DNA of 64,000 nucleotides from Streptomyces sp. NRRL WC-3626 (GTDB lineage Bacteria; Actinomycetota; Actinomycetes; Streptomycetales; Streptomycetaceae), in the NCBI RefSeq assembly GCF_000718785.1, contig NZ_JOCA01000027.1:1-64000 (forward strand), given 5' to 3'. The translations under genes and the position numbers were made by a program. Within the stretch, counting starts at the first letter, position 1. Each line of letters begins with the position of its first letter. Shown here one piece after another: positions 36,388 to 45,870 of this stretch. A model generated the notes under the pieces. That model did not search any database. It saw nothing but the letters and a program-made list of their open reading frames with translations, and was not told where the DNA came from.

Positions 36388-36789
36388 TCAGGCGCCCCTG
36401 CGCGGCGCCGGCGGCAGCCCGGCCGGCACATGCTGCATACCGGCGGCGGAACGGCCGACGGCGCCGACCCGCTGCCACTGCGGCGCCGCGCCCGGGCGGC
36501 CGCCCGCCCCCGCGCCGTAGGCACCGCTCATCAGGGACGCGCCGAACGTTCCCGGGCTGTGCCCGCCGTACGGCCTCGTACCGTGCGGGATGTCCCCGAA
36601 GGCGGTGAAGCCCAGCTCCTCCTCGCCGCTGCGGTCACCCGGCAGCGAACGGAAGGACTTGACGTACTCGGTGTAGAGGGCGTCGTAGATCGGCGTGGCC
36701 GAGAGGCCGCTCCGGGAGTCCTGCGCCGGGCGCCCGGGTGCGGGGACCGAGGCGAGGGACTGGTGGCGGGGAACGTCGTATGCGTGCAC
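36388..36789 (-). CDS. Uncharacterised protein, Gly/Pro/Ala-rich C-terminus
   Basis: 133 residues from GTG 36789 (start MHAYDVPRHQSLASVPA). The middle part, LSATPIYDALYTEYVKSFRSLPGDRSGEEELGFTAFG, looks like the conserved core; the last ~55 residues are Gly/Ala/Pro-rich and probably unstructured. No signal peptide, membrane segment or motif is recognisable. No Shine-Dalgarno sequence precedes the GTG, so the start is uncertain. Transcription is probably independent of the next minus-strand gene, 77 bp upstream. Confidence 0.6.
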   Translation of the reverse strand: MHAYDVPRHQSLASVPAPGRPAQDSRSGLSATPIYDALYTEYVKSFRSLPGDRSGEEELGFTAFGDIPHGTRPYGGHSPGTFGASLMSGAYGAGAGGRPGAAPQWQRVGAVGRSAAGMQHVPAGLPPAPRRGA

Positions 36790-36866
36790 GTATGTCCAAA
36801 CGACCCCGTGCCGTAAGGGATGCGGCCCTTTTGCGGCTTTCGGCGCCGGTGCTCGGGCGGGGTCGG

Positions 36867-37652
36867 TCAGAGGCCGGCCAGGGGCAGTGCCGAGGCGACG
36901 AGCTTGCCGTTCGCCGCCGCCTTGTCCAGCGCGTCGCGCAGCAGGTCCTCGCGCGGCTGACGGCCGATCGAGCCGACCGGCGCCGCGAACATCAGCACCT
37001 GCTGGTGCTTGTTGGCGGCCGACCGCCAGCCGTCGGTGACCTGCAGCGGCTGGTGCGCCTGCCACCACGCCACCGGACGCCCGCCGCCGCCCGGGTTCGG
37101 CTGCAGTACGGCGTGCAGCTGGCCCGCGGCGAGCAGCACCGACCAGCCGTGCAGCACCGGCGGTACGGCCGACAGCTCGGTCAGCGGCATGAAGCCCTGC
37201 TCGATGAGGAGCGGCAGGAAGTCGTCCCCGGCCCCCAGGGTGCCGGGGCGGGCGACCGGCGCGGTCGGTTCGACGACCAGCGCCGGATGCAGTTCCCCGG
37301 CGATCAGGACCAGTCCGCTGGTCACGCCGAGCACGGCCTGTTCGGGGGTGACGTCCGCGGGCGCCGGCTGCGCGGAGTCGCCGCCGATGGCCCGTACGGC
37401 CCCCTGGAGCTGTTCCTCGGTGACCTGGACGACCTGGGAGGGCAGGCAGGTGGAGTGGGCGAACGCGAGTACGGCGGTCTCGTCCCCGACGAACAGGACG
37501 GTGCTGGTGCGCTCCTGCTCCGGGTCGCCGGGGGTGCGGCAGGAGGTGCAGTCGTAACTGCCCGGGGCGGACTCTCCGGCGAGGAGGCGGTCTGCTTCTT
37601 CGTCGCCGATCTCGGCGCGTACCTCGTCGCTGACGTCGAGCATGCGCGGCAC
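36867..37652 (-). CDS. Uncharacterised conserved protein with a CxxC pair
   Basis: 261 residues from GTG 37652, chosen because GAGGGAG stands 6 nt upstream. Near residue 35 there is CTSCRTPGDPE, a possible metal or redox site, and another Cys in HSTCLPSQ. The rest alternates beta strands and helices (VTSGLVLIAGELHPALVVEPTAPVARPG, WSVLLAAGQLHAVLQPNPGG) without any catalytic motif I know. It is soluble and has no signal peptide. I do not recognise the family. Confidence 0.7.
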   Translation of the reverse strand: MPRMLDVSDEVRAEIGDEEADRLLAGESAPGSYDCTSCRTPGDPEQERTSTVLFVGDETAVLAFAHSTCLPSQVVQVTEEQLQGAVRAIGGDSAQPAPADVTPEQAVLGVTSGLVLIAGELHPALVVEPTAPVARPGTLGAGDDFLPLLIEQGFMPLTELSAVPPVLHGWSVLLAAGQLHAVLQPNPGGGGRPVAWWQAHQPLQVTDGWRSAANKHQQVLMFAAPVGSIGRQPREDLLRDALDKAAANGKLVASALPLAGL

Positions 37653-38071
37653 GGGTGGCTCCCTCGGGATGCGGTGCGTGGCGAGGCCGGGTGGCTCCCG
37701 GCCCGTGGTCCGGGGTGGGTCCCCGGCTCATGAAGAAGACAACGGGCGATCTGTGGCGGTGGTCACGCCCCAGGGCGAACGGAATCGAACCATCCAGCGC
37801 ACGCCGTCACGTTCGGCGCGGAATCGGCCACTCATCGTCAAGTCGGCGCTGGTGAGCGGCGGTTGAAGGGGTGAGGTGACTCACGGATCGCTCCGGCCGC
37901 TGGTCGACAAATCCTGAAATCAGGGAATGAAGCGGGTGGCCGAAAATAGCCGCTACCCAGGGTAAGCGACAACTGGCCTGCAATGACAGGGCGTTGGTCG
38001 ATCCCGGACGCCCGGGCTCCCTGGATTCCTCGGCCGTGTGCACGCGGGACCCCGGCCGGCCGGCCGGGGCC
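37653..38071. other. Intergenic region without a gene (419 bp)
   Basis: It lies between the start of the CxxC protein gene and the end of the livF-like gene, both on the minus strand, so it should contain the promoter of the former. Visible elements are a GTGAG-4-CTCAC repeat at 37871-37884 and a CCTGAAATCAGG palindrome at 37913-37924. A tRNA-like T-arm at 37781-37791 was examined and rejected. No open reading frame with good codon bias is present. Confidence 0.5.
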
Positions 38072-38728
38072 CTACCGCCGCCCGGACCCGCCGAGTTCGC
38101 TCGCCTCACCCGCGAACACCACCGTGCCCCGGCGCAGTTCGTACACGAGGGCGCGAAGGCCGTGCAGGGCGGGCGGCAGCCGCTGCTCGGCGACGACCAC
38201 GCACGCGTCGAGCGCGGCCAGCAGCGCGTACGTACGGGCCGCGACCACCGGTGACATGCCCTGGGCGGGCTCGTCGACGAGCACCACGCGCGCGCCGGAC
38301 CGCAGGGCCCGGCACAGGGCCAGCATCCGCTGCTCGCCCCCGGAGAGCGTGCCGGCCCTGCGGTCCAGCAGCGGCCGCAGCCGCGGATAGGCCTCGAGGG
38401 CCTCCGCGGGGTCGGGGGCGGTCAGGGCGAGGTTCTCCCGCACGGTGAGGGAACCGAACACGGCCCGACGCTCCGGCACCAGGCACAGCCCGCGCCGGGC
38501 CCGCTCGTCCGCCGCCACGCCGGTGATGTCCCGTCCGTCCCACACCACGGCCCCGCCGGACAGCGGCACGTCACCGGCGAGTGCGCGCAGGGCGGTCGTA
38601 CGGCCCGAGCCGTTGCGCCCCAGCAGCACGGTGAGGCCGGGGCCGGGTGCGGCGAGGGTGACGCCGTGCAGGGCCTCCAGGGGGCCGTAGCGCACCCGCG
38701 CTTCGCGCAGGGAGATGGTGGTCGTCAT
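38072..38728 (-). CDS. LivF-type ABC transporter ATP-binding protein
   Basis: 218 residues from ATG 38728 (TGATG overlap with the upstream gene's stop; GTG 38731 would add one residue). Walker A is GRNGSGRTTA with Arg replacing the usual Lys of GKT, signature LSGGEQRMLALCRAL, Walker B RVVLVDEPAQGMSP. This is the LivF-like subunit, pairing with the LivG domain of the fused upstream protein. The Lys-to-Arg change in Walker A is notable because that lysine normally contacts the ATP phosphates. Confidence 0.88.
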   Translation of the reverse strand: MTTTISLREARVRYGPLEALHGVTLAAPGPGLTVLLGRNGSGRTTALRALAGDVPLSGGAVVWDGRDITGVAADERARRGLCLVPERRAVFGSLTVRENLALTAPDPAEALEAYPRLRPLLDRRAGTLSGGEQRMLALCRALRSGARVVLVDEPAQGMSPVVAARTYALLAALDACVVVAEQRLPPALHGLRALVYELRRGTVVFAGEASELGGSGRR

Positions 38729-41367
38729 CACGGGTCGGCCGTCCTTCCGGGGATGTCCAGGACGCTTCCGGGCGGTCCGGAGGCGACGATCCTGCCCTCC
38801 GTCATCACATGCACGACGTCGGCGAGGCCGGCGACCAGACCGAGATCGTGCTCGACGACGAGGAGTGCCATGCCGTCGGCGGCCAGCGCCTTCAGGATCC
38901 GGGCCAGCGCGGTCACCTCCGCGGTGTCGAGACCGGCGGCGGGCTCGTCGAGCAGCAGCACGCGCGGGGCGGCGGCGAGGGCCCGCGCGAGTTCCACCCG
39001 GCGCAGTGTCCCGGTGGGCAGTCCGGCGGCGGGCCGAGCGCGTACGGGTCCGTCGAGGCCGAGCAGCCGCAGGGTCCGCTCGACCGCGCGGGGGTCGCGC
39101 GGCCGGACCTGCTCGGCACCGACGCGGACGTTCTCGGCGACGGTCAGCGTCGGGAAGACGGCCGACAGCTGGAACGTCCGCGCGATCCCGAGCCGGGTGC
39201 GGGCCTGCGCGGACAGCGGGGTGATGTCCCGCCCGCCGAGCGAGACGGTCCCCCGCGCGGGGCGCACGGTCCCGGCCAGACAGTGGAACAAGGTGCTCTT
39301 CCCGGCCCCGTTCGGCCCCACGACGGCACTCACCCGCCCGGCCACCACCTCCAGATCCACCCCGTCCAGCGCGACGAACCCGCCGTACCGCACGGTCAGC
39401 CCCCGGGCGGCAAGCCCGGGACCCCCCGCGCAGCGGGAGTCGGGGGGCAGGGCCGTGCGATGGCCCGCGGGTTCAGCCGGCCGGGTGTGCGGGCCCCGGC
39501 CCGTCGCCGTCGCGCCCGCCGGCTGCCGTGGTCCCGGAGGGCGCGGGCGGGTGCGCACGGGTGGGGCCGACGGGACCGGTGCCGGGCGGAGACGGTTGCG
39601 CAGGGCCTCGTAGGGGCCGTCCGGGAAGCGGCCCGTCAGGATCGCCAGGACGCCGATCACCGCCGCCGCCACGCCCCCGCGCGTGCCCGCGTCCAGGCCG
39701 ACCAGGAGGGCCGCGGCGAGCAGCGCGCCCAGGGTGCCGTCCGCGCCGACGACCACGACCGCCGCGAACCACAGCAGGCTCCGCACGGGGTCGTACGCGG
39801 CCGGGTCGAAGGCGCGCAGGCCCATGCCCAGCATGCCGCCGCCGAGCGCGGCCAGCCCGGCACCGCAGACGAAGGCGAGGAGCTTCAGCGACGGCACCCG
39901 CACGCCCGCCGCCCGCGCCCCGGACTCGTGGTCCCGCGTCGCCGCCAGGGCGCGGCCCGTGCGGCCCCGCCGCAGGGCCCCGGTCGCGAGCAGCGCGCAC
40001 ACCAGGAGGAGCAGTTCCAGGACGTAGTACGCGCGGTCGCCGTCGAACCCCGCCGGGCGGTCCAGGGACAGTCCGGACGTGGCGTACGGCTGGTCGAAGA
40101 CGAAGCGGCTCACCCCGACACCCACCGCGAACGTCGCCAGCGCCAGGGCCGGTCCGCGCCGGCCGATCGCCGGCCACCCGGTCAGCACGCCCAGCGGGGC
40201 GACCAGCACGACCGCCACCGCCAGCCCGGCCAGCTCCGGCAGCCGGGGCAGGCCGGGGAAACGGCCGGCCGCCAGCAGCGCCGTGAACAGGGCGCCCAGA
40301 CCGGCGTACGCCGCCTGCCCGAGCGAGATCTGCCCGCCCCGGCCGGTAACGACCACCAGCGACAGCAGCACCACCCCCAGCGCCGGCACCTGCACCGCCG
40401 TACGCAGATCGCTCCCGGCGAGGCCCAGCGGCAGCAGGAACAGCACCCCCGCCACGACCCACGCGCCCGGCGGCGCCGGCACCCGCGCGGTGGCCGTGCG
40501 CGGCAGCGCGTCACGCGTCCCGACGCCCGGCAGCACCAGGGCGGCGAACAGCAGCGCCACGACGAACAGATTGGCGCCCACCGCCTGGAGGAGCGGCTCG
40601 CCCCACCCGGACGGGTGCAGTCGCGTCAGCTGACTCTGCGCCACCCCGATGCCGAGCGCCACGGCCACCGCCACCACCGGAGCGCGCATCCGCGCGGCGA
40701 CCGCGACCGCCATGACCTCCATCACGAGCAGCGGCAGCCCGTACGGGTCGAGCCGCACGTACGGAGCCAGCAGGACCCCCGTCAGACCGGCCGTGAACGA
40801 GCCGAACGCCCAGCCCGCCGCCGCCACCCGGTCCGCGTCGACACCGGCGAGCACGGCCAGCCGGCGGTCGTCCACGACGGCCCGCAGCTCCCGCCCGAAC
40901 CGCGTCCGGCGGACCACCGTTCCCACCCCCGCGGCCAGCACCGCCACCACCGCCAGCTGCCCCCACGGCTCCGCCGGCAGCAGCACCGGCGCGTCGTCCC
41001 GCGCCCCCTGCCCCCACAGCAGCGCCGCCCCGCCCACCAGCAGCACGAACACCCCGATGGCCGCCACCAGCGTCCGCGCGGGATCGCCGCCCCGCACCGA
41101 CAGCGGCCGGAACACGCACCGCTCCAGCACCACCCCGATCCCCGGCGCCACCACCAGCAGCGTCACCGCGGCGGCCCACCACAGCGGCAGGCCCCCGTCG
41201 ACCACCAGAGCGCGCAGCACATACGCGCACACCATGGCGACCGCCCCGTGCGCGAAGTTCAGCACCCCGGTCGCCCGGTACGTCACGATCAGCCCGATCC
41301 CGGTGAGCGCCGCTGCGGCGCCCACCGACAGTCCGGCCAGCGTGAGGTCGTACGTCAGCGAGGACAT
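38728..41367 (-). CDS. Fused LivH-LivM-LivG branched-chain amino acid ABC transporter protein
   Basis: 879 residues from ATG 41367. Residues ~1-290 are a LivH-type permease (GIGLIVTYRATGVLNFAHGAVAM), ~305-595 a LivM-type permease (GRGGQISLGQAAYAGLGALFTA; TRDHESGARAAGV coupling helix), ~595-650 a Pro/Arg-rich linker, and ~650-879 a LivG-type ATPase with Walker A GPNGAGKST and Walker B RVLLLDEPAAGLD. The usual signature LSYGQQRR is degenerate (LPTGTLRRVELARAL). These three are normally separate chains. It imports a hydrophobic amino acid or similar small molecule together with LivF and the 42475 binding protein. Confidence 0.88.
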   Translation of the reverse strand: MSSLTYDLTLAGLSVGAAAALTGIGLIVTYRATGVLNFAHGAVAMVCAYVLRALVVDGGLPLWWAAAVTLLVVAPGIGVVLERCVFRPLSVRGGDPARTLVAAIGVFVLLVGGAALLWGQGARDDAPVLLPAEPWGQLAVVAVLAAGVGTVVRRTRFGRELRAVVDDRRLAVLAGVDADRVAAAGWAFGSFTAGLTGVLLAPYVRLDPYGLPLLVMEVMAVAVAARMRAPVVAVAVALGIGVAQSQLTRLHPSGWGEPLLQAVGANLFVVALLFAALVLPGVGTRDALPRTATARVPAPPGAWVVAGVLFLLPLGLAGSDLRTAVQVPALGVVLLSLVVVTGRGGQISLGQAAYAGLGALFTALLAAGRFPGLPRLPELAGLAVAVVLVAPLGVLTGWPAIGRRGPALALATFAVGVGVSRFVFDQPYATSGLSLDRPAGFDGDRAYYVLELLLLVCALLATGALRRGRTGRALAATRDHESGARAAGVRVPSLKLLAFVCGAGLAALGGGMLGMGLRAFDPAAYDPVRSLLWFAAVVVVGADGTLGALLAAALLVGLDAGTRGGVAAAVIGVLAILTGRFPDGPYEALRNRLRPAPVPSAPPVRTRPRPPGPRQPAGATATGRGPHTRPAEPAGHRTALPPDSRCAGGPGLAARGLTVRYGGFVALDGVDLEVVAGRVSAVVGPNGAGKSTLFHCLAGTVRPARGTVSLGGRDITPLSAQARTRLGIARTFQLSAVFPTLTVAENVRVGAEQVRPRDPRAVERTLRLLGLDGPVRARPAAGLPTGTLRRVELARALAAAPRVLLLDEPAAGLDTAEVTALARILKALAADGMALLVVEHDLGLVAGLADVVHVMTEGRIVASGPPGSVLDIPGRTADP

Positions 41368-41377
41368 CGGCGTGGGG

Positions 41378-41845
41378 TCAGCCGGCCCTGTCGGCGGGTT
41401 CGCAGATCGGGCAGGGCCTCAGCCCGCCGCTCGCGACGAGCCTCCCGTCCACCGGGACCGCCTCCGCCTTCCCCGCGACCAGCGGGCAGTCCGCGCGGTG
41501 CCACAGCGTGCCGCCCGGCACCATCAGCGTCCGCGCGGCGACCGCCAGCGGCCCGCCGGCCGGCCGCCCCGGCTCGTCCGCGCCGGTGTCCAGCAGGAGG
41601 CCGTGCGGCTCCTCCCCGCGCGCGGCGGCGAACGTCTCCCGGCGGTGGGCGAGCAGCACCGCCCCCGCGACGATCAGCGCGGCGCCGGGGATGCTGCACG
41701 AGGCCAGGTAGGGCAGCTGCCGTTCGGCGTAACGCTCGCCCGAGACGCCGTACCAGCCGACGACGCACAGCACCGCCCCGGCGGCGAGCGCGGCCCAGCC
41801 CGCCCACCGCGCGGGGCGCGCGATCCGCAGTCGGGATGTCCGCAT
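41378..41845 (-). CDS. Small membrane protein with a C-terminal cysteine pair
   Basis: 155 residues from ATG 41845. Two hydrophobic segments ([21 protein letters not shown] and SIPGAALIVAGAVLLAHR) near the N-terminus, then a soluble part containing GTLWHRADCPLVAGK and RPCPICEPADRAG. The H..C...CPIC arrangement could bind a metal. The gene lies 10 bp before the fused Liv gene on the same strand, so it is probably transcribed with the transporter. The function is unknown. CATAGT about 8 nt before the ATG suggests a leaderless promoter. Confidence 0.75.
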   Translation of the reverse strand: MRTSRLRIARPARWAGWAALAAGAVLCVVGWYGVSGERYAERQLPYLASCSIPGAALIVAGAVLLAHRRETFAAARGEEPHGLLLDTGADEPGRPAGGPLAVAARTLMVPGGTLWHRADCPLVAGKAEAVPVDGRLVASGGLRPCPICEPADRAG

Positions 41846-41927
41846 GGCTTGCACTATGCCCCTTACGCCCCGACCCTGAAAGCACCGGACGCACCCGGTC
41901 CGGACCGACACCCGATTGGTGAGCCAG

Positions 41928-42506
41928 ATGGTTCTCGGCAGTGGCATCGGGCGGGGGAACACAAGGACGGGCGGGCGCGGCCCACGGACGGCGGGGCGGG
42001 GCACGGCACTGGCCGCCGCGCTGTTCCTGGTGTCGGCGCCCGGCCTCGCGGCATGCGGCGACGGATACAGCGGGGGCGGGGACGGGGGGACGTACACGCC
42101 CACGGCGGAGCGCACGACGAACGAACCGGGCAGCGCGCCCGCGGACCGGGCGGCGGCCGAGAAGGAGATCCGGCAGAACTGGGAGAAGTTCTTCGACCCC
42201 GGGACGCCCGTGGACGAGAAGAAGAAGCTCCTGCAGAACGGTGAGCTGCTGGGCCCGGTGCTCGAGGTGTTCAGCGGTGACAACCGGGCCGGACAGGTGA
42301 AGGCCGAGGTCACCGAGATCGCGTTCACCTCACCGACCGAGGCGGACGTGACCTTCACCCTGACGCTCAAGGGGGCCACCGCCCTCCCGGACGCCTCCGG
42401 CGTCGCCGTCGACGACGACGGCACCTGGAAGGTGTCCGTCAAGTCCCTGTGCGCGCTCGTCCAGCTGAGCGGCGATGAATCGCCCCCGGACATCCCGGGC
42501 TGCTGA
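41928..42506 (+). CDS. MTB12-like secreted lipoprotein
   Basis: 192 residues from ATG 41928; GTG 41919 and TTG 41916 are alternative starts. The signal ends in the lipobox GLAAC (Cys43). A Gly/Thr-rich linker is followed by a ~100-residue domain (EKEIRQNWEKFFDPGTPVDEKKKLLQNGELLGPVLEVF... VDDDGTWKVSVKSLCALVQLSG) resembling the mycobacterial low-molecular-weight antigen MTB12, a cystatin/NTF2-like fold. The role is unknown. Its 3' end overlaps the binding-protein gene by 32 nt, so the two are co-transcribed and coupled. Confidence 0.8.
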   Translation: MVLGSGIGRGNTRTGGRGPRTAGRGTALAAALFLVSAPGLAACGDGYSGGGDGGTYTPTAERTTNEPGSAPADRAAAEKEIRQNWEKFFDPGTPVDEKKKLLQNGELLGPVLEVFSGDNRAGQVKAEVTEIAFTSPTEADVTFTLTLKGATALPDASGVAVDDDGTWKVSVKSLCALVQLSGDESPPDIPGC

Positions 42507-43764
42507 GGCCCTCGCCGCGGCGGCGCTCCTCGTCCTGACCGCCGCCTGCGGCAGCCGTCTGCCGGAGAGCGACTTCGGGCACGACGACCGCGCCTCCGCG
42601 CCCGCGCGCGAGCCGATCCGGGTCGGCATCGTCGCGAGCGCCACCAGCCCGGTCGGCGGCGGCGCCCTCACCGGCCCGCGCGACGGCGCGAAGGCCTGGT
42701 TCGACCGGCTCAACACGCGCGGCGGCATCGACGGCCGGCGCGTCGAGGTGCACACGTGCGACGACGGCGGCAGCGGCGTCGGCAACAACGAGTGCGTGCA
42801 CAGGCTGATCGACGAGGAGAAGGTCGTCGCCCTGGTCGCCACCACCGCCCTGGACTACGCGGGCGCCTCCCGCGTCTCCCGCGCCGGCGTCCCCGACGTC
42901 GGCGGCCAGCCCATCGGCGCCGCCTACGACACGTATCCGCACCTGTACGGCATCCACGGCAGCGACGCGCCCCGGAACGGCACCCCCGGCTGGGACGGCA
43001 TGCTGTACGGCGGCACCGAGGTCTACCGCTACTTCAAGCGCGAGCACGGCGCCCGTACCGCCGCCGTCGTCTCCTACAACCAGTCCGCGTCCGCCGCCTA
43101 CGCCCGGCTCGTGCGACGCGGTCTGAAGGCCGAGGGCTACAAGGTGGTCACCGAGCAGGTCGACTTCGCCCTGCCCAACTTCCGCGCGGTCGCCGCCGAC
43201 CTGAAGCAGCAGGGCGCCGACCTGGTCTTCGACGCCATCGACGCGAACGGCAACGCCCGCCTGTGCCGGGCCATGGACGACGCCGGCGTCCGGGTCACCG
43301 CCAAGGTCACCAACGTGCAGAACTGGACCTCCGCCGTCGCCGAGGACTACAAGGACGCACCGCGCTGCCGCAACGCCCTCTGGGCGACCGGCTCCAGCCG
43401 CGACTACGAGGACACGGCCCATCCGGCCGTACGCGCCTTCCGGGACGCCACGAAGGATCTGCAGACGCACTCCCAGTGGCAGCTGGAGGGCTGGGCGGCG
43501 GCCCGCTGGTTCACCGACGCGGCCACCTCCTGCGCCCGTACGGGCATCACCCGCGCGTGCGTCGACGGCTACGTCGGCCGCGCCCGGGACTACACCGCGG
43601 GCGGACTGCTGCTGCCCGTCTCGTTCGAGCGGTCGCCCGAGCCGCCGTCGACGAGCCGGACCTGTCTGTCCGTGGCCCGCTGGCGGGACGGCGAGGGCTG
43701 GGTGGCGCAGGGCGACATGAACCGCACCTGCTTCGAGGTGCCGCAGCTCGCCTACGAGCCCTGA
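42475..43764 (+). CDS. LivK-type ABC transporter substrate-binding lipoprotein
   Basis: 429 residues from ATG 42475. Signal with lipobox LTAAC (Cys25). A type I periplasmic-binding fold: [52 protein letters not shown], then [28 protein letters not shown] and [20 protein letters not shown]. It is predicted to deliver a ligand to the divergently encoded fused Liv permease/ATPase. Its stop region overlaps the ctaD 3' end by 13 bp (convergent). Confidence 0.88.
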   Translation: MNRPRTSRAAEALAAAALLVLTAACGSRLPESDFGHDDRASAPAREPIRVGIVASATSPVGGGALTGPRDGAKAWFDRLNTRGGIDGRRVEVHTCDDGGSGVGNNECVHRLIDEEKVVALVATTALDYAGASRVSRAGVPDVGGQPIGAAYDTYPHLYGIHGSDAPRNGTPGWDGMLYGGTEVYRYFKREHGARTAAVVSYNQSASAAYARLVRRGLKAEGYKVVTEQVDFALPNFRAVAADLKQQGADLVFDAIDANGNARLCRAMDDAGVRVTAKVTNVQNWTSAVAEDYKDAPRCRNALWATGSSRDYEDTAHPAVRAFRDATKDLQTHSQWQLEGWAAARWFTDAATSCARTGITRACVDGYVGRARDYTAGGLLLPVSFERSPEPPSTSRTCLSVARWRDGEGWVAQGDMNRTCFEVPQLAYEP

Positions 43765-45446
43765 CCGGAACCCGCCTGCTCGCTCTTCGGTTCGGGCTGG
43801 GCGGTCAGCGCCGCGTACTCCGGATGGTTCATGTCGAACGCCGGCGACTCCGAACGGACCCGGGGCAGCGTCGTGAAGTTGTGCCGGGGCGGCGGACACG
43901 ACGTCGCCCACTCCAGGGAGCGGCCGAACCCCCACGGGTCGTCGACCTCTACCTTCTCGCCGTACTTGGCGGTCTTCCAGACGTTGTAGAGGAACGGCAG
44001 CGTGGACATGCCGAGCAGGAAGGCGCCGATGGTCGAGACGGTGTTCAGCGCGGTGAAGCCGTCCGCCGCCAGATAGTCGGCGTAGCGGCGCGGCATGCCC
44101 TCGGCGCCCAGCCAGTGCTGCACCAGGAACGTGGTGTGGAAGCCGACGAACAGCGTCCAGAACTGGATCTTGCCGAGCCGTTCGTCCAGCATCTTCCCGG
44201 TGAACTTGGGCCACCAGAAGTAGAACCCGCCGAAGGTAGCGAAGACGACGGTGCCGAAGACGACGTAGTGGAAGTGCGCGACGACGAAGTACGAGTCCGT
44301 CACATGGAAGTCCAGCGGCGGCGACGCCAGCAGTACCCCGGTGAGCCCGCCGAACAGGAACGACACCAGGAACCCGGTCGCCCACAGCATGGGTGTCTCG
44401 AAGGACAGCGACCCCTTGATCATGGTGCCGGTCCAGTTGAAGAACTTCACGCCCGTGGGCACCGCGATCAGGAAGCTCATGAAGGAGAAGAACGGCAGCA
44501 GCACCGCGCCGGTGGCGAACATGTGGTGCGCCCACACCACCACCGACAGGCCGGTGATGGCCATGGTGGCGCCCACCAGCGTCAGATAGCCGAACAGCGG
44601 CTTGCGGCTGAAGACCGGGATGATCTCCGTGACGATGCCGAAGAACGGCAGCGCGATGATGTACACCTCGGGATGGCCGAAGAACCAGAACAGGTGCTGC
44701 CACAGGACCGCCCCGCCGCCGGCGGCCTCGAAGACCTGGGAGCCGAACCGCCGGTCCGCCTCCAGCACCAGCAGCGCCGCCGCCAGCACCGGGAACGCCA
44801 GCAGGATCAGGATCGACGTGAACAGCGTGTTCCAGGTGAACAGCGGCATCCGGAACATCGTCATCCCGGGCGCGCGCATCCCGACGATGGTGGTGATGAA
44901 GTTGACCGCGCCGAGGATGGTGCCGAACCCGGCGAGCGCGAGCCCCATGATCCACAGGTCGGGGCCGAGGCCCGGCGAGTACTCCATGCTGTTCAGCGGC
45001 GCGTAGGCGAACCAGCCGAAGGCGGCCGGGCCCCCGGTGACCACCAGCGAACCGAGCACGATCAGCCCGCCGAAGAGGAACAGCCAGTACGAGAGCATGT
45101 TCAGCCGGGGGAAGGCCACGTCGGGCGCCCCGATCTGCAGCGGCATCAGCTCGTTGGCGAAACCGGCGAAGGTGGGCGTCGCGAACAGCAGCAGCATGAT
45201 CGTGCCGTGCAGGGTGAACAGCTGGTTGAACTGCTGGTTGTCGACGATCTGCAGTCCGGGCCGGGCCAGTTCCGCCCGCATCAGCAGGGCCATCACGCCG
45301 GCGATCAGGAAGAACACGAACGACGTGATCAGATAGAGGTGGCCGATCTTCTTGTGGTCCGTGGTGGTCAGCCAGTCGATCACCAGTCGTCCGCGCCGCT
45401 GCCGCCGCGCCGGTCGCGCCGTCGCCTGGACGGTCTGCGTCCCCAT
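43752..45446 (-). CDS. ctaD: Cytochrome c oxidase subunit I (solitary copy)
   Basis: 564 residues from ATG 45446 (GAAGGGG upstream). Twelve membrane helices; all haem/Cu ligands are visible: [10 protein letters not shown] (haem a His), [17 protein letters not shown] (CuB His with cross-linked Tyr), WAHHMFATG (CuB His pair) and [10 protein letters not shown] (haem a and a3 His). It reduces O2 in an aa3-type oxidase. No ctaC, ctaE, ctaF or qcr genes adjoin, so this is a detached paralogue that must assemble with subunits encoded elsewhere or serve under special conditions. The C-terminal tail is polar. Confidence 0.93.
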   Translation of the reverse strand: MGTQTVQATARPARRQRRGRLVIDWLTTTDHKKIGHLYLITSFVFFLIAGVMALLMRAELARPGLQIVDNQQFNQLFTLHGTIMLLLFATPTFAGFANELMPLQIGAPDVAFPRLNMLSYWLFLFGGLIVLGSLVVTGGPAAFGWFAYAPLNSMEYSPGLGPDLWIMGLALAGFGTILGAVNFITTIVGMRAPGMTMFRMPLFTWNTLFTSILILLAFPVLAAALLVLEADRRFGSQVFEAAGGGAVLWQHLFWFFGHPEVYIIALPFFGIVTEIIPVFSRKPLFGYLTLVGATMAITGLSVVVWAHHMFATGAVLLPFFSFMSFLIAVPTGVKFFNWTGTMIKGSLSFETPMLWATGFLVSFLFGGLTGVLLASPPLDFHVTDSYFVVAHFHYVVFGTVVFATFGGFYFWWPKFTGKMLDERLGKIQFWTLFVGFHTTFLVQHWLGAEGMPRRYADYLAADGFTALNTVSTIGAFLLGMSTLPFLYNVWKTAKYGEKVEVDDPWGFGRSLEWATSCPPPRHNFTTLPRVRSESPAFDMNHPEYAALTAQPEPKSEQAGSGQGS

Positions 45447-45870
45447 CGCTCGCCCCTTCGCTCCTCGCGCGCCGGGCCCGCTCGGGCCCGCGCCGCCTGT
45501 CCCTCCGGGCCCACGCCATGATGCTCGCCCCTGCCCGTTTACGACAGGGGACGTGGCGGATCGTGTGGCGGAAAAGCGCATTTTCTGTGCGCACCGGCTT
45601 GTGCGGTCATGTGTGTCGGCGGAAAACGAATGAGGCCCCGGGAGTACTTCGCACGGCATTTTCCGCCGACGCCGAACACGCCCGTGGTGTGACACGCGGG
45701 AATTACGTTCGAATACCTGCGGAAGGGGTACGGAACCGTCCGTCCGGGTGAAGGCCACCGTCACGAACGTCTGTCGTGATCCTGTGACAGAAGTGTGACC
45801 GCCACAGGATCCGGCCGGGTGTTCCCGGGGTGGGCTTCCCCGCTCACGAGGCAGGGCATAGCGTGGCCGT
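45447..45870. other. Divergent intergenic region between ctaD and the I78 gene
   Basis: 424 bp without a gene. It contains GGCGGAAAA at 45567 and 45618 and its inverse TTTTCCGCC at 45659-45667; the last two can pair over 30 bp. CGTCACGAACGTCTGTCGTGATCC and CCTGTGACAGAAGTGTGAC near 45765-45800 are imperfect symmetric motifs of the kind bound by dimeric regulators. GGCATAGCGTGG just before 45871 looks like a -10 for the small plus-strand gene. None is assigned. Confidence 0.45.

Noticed and set aside
37781..37791. GGTTCGATTCC on the minus strand, like a tRNA T-arm
   Set aside because: The flanks do not form an acceptor stem, anticodon arm or D-arm; the stem pairs are mostly weak. Chance match in an intergenic region.
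38809..41922. Very long open frame on the plus strand opposite the fused Liv gene
   Set aside because: Low-complexity Arg/Pro/Gln-rich translation without motifs, fully explained as a shadow of the Liv fusion.
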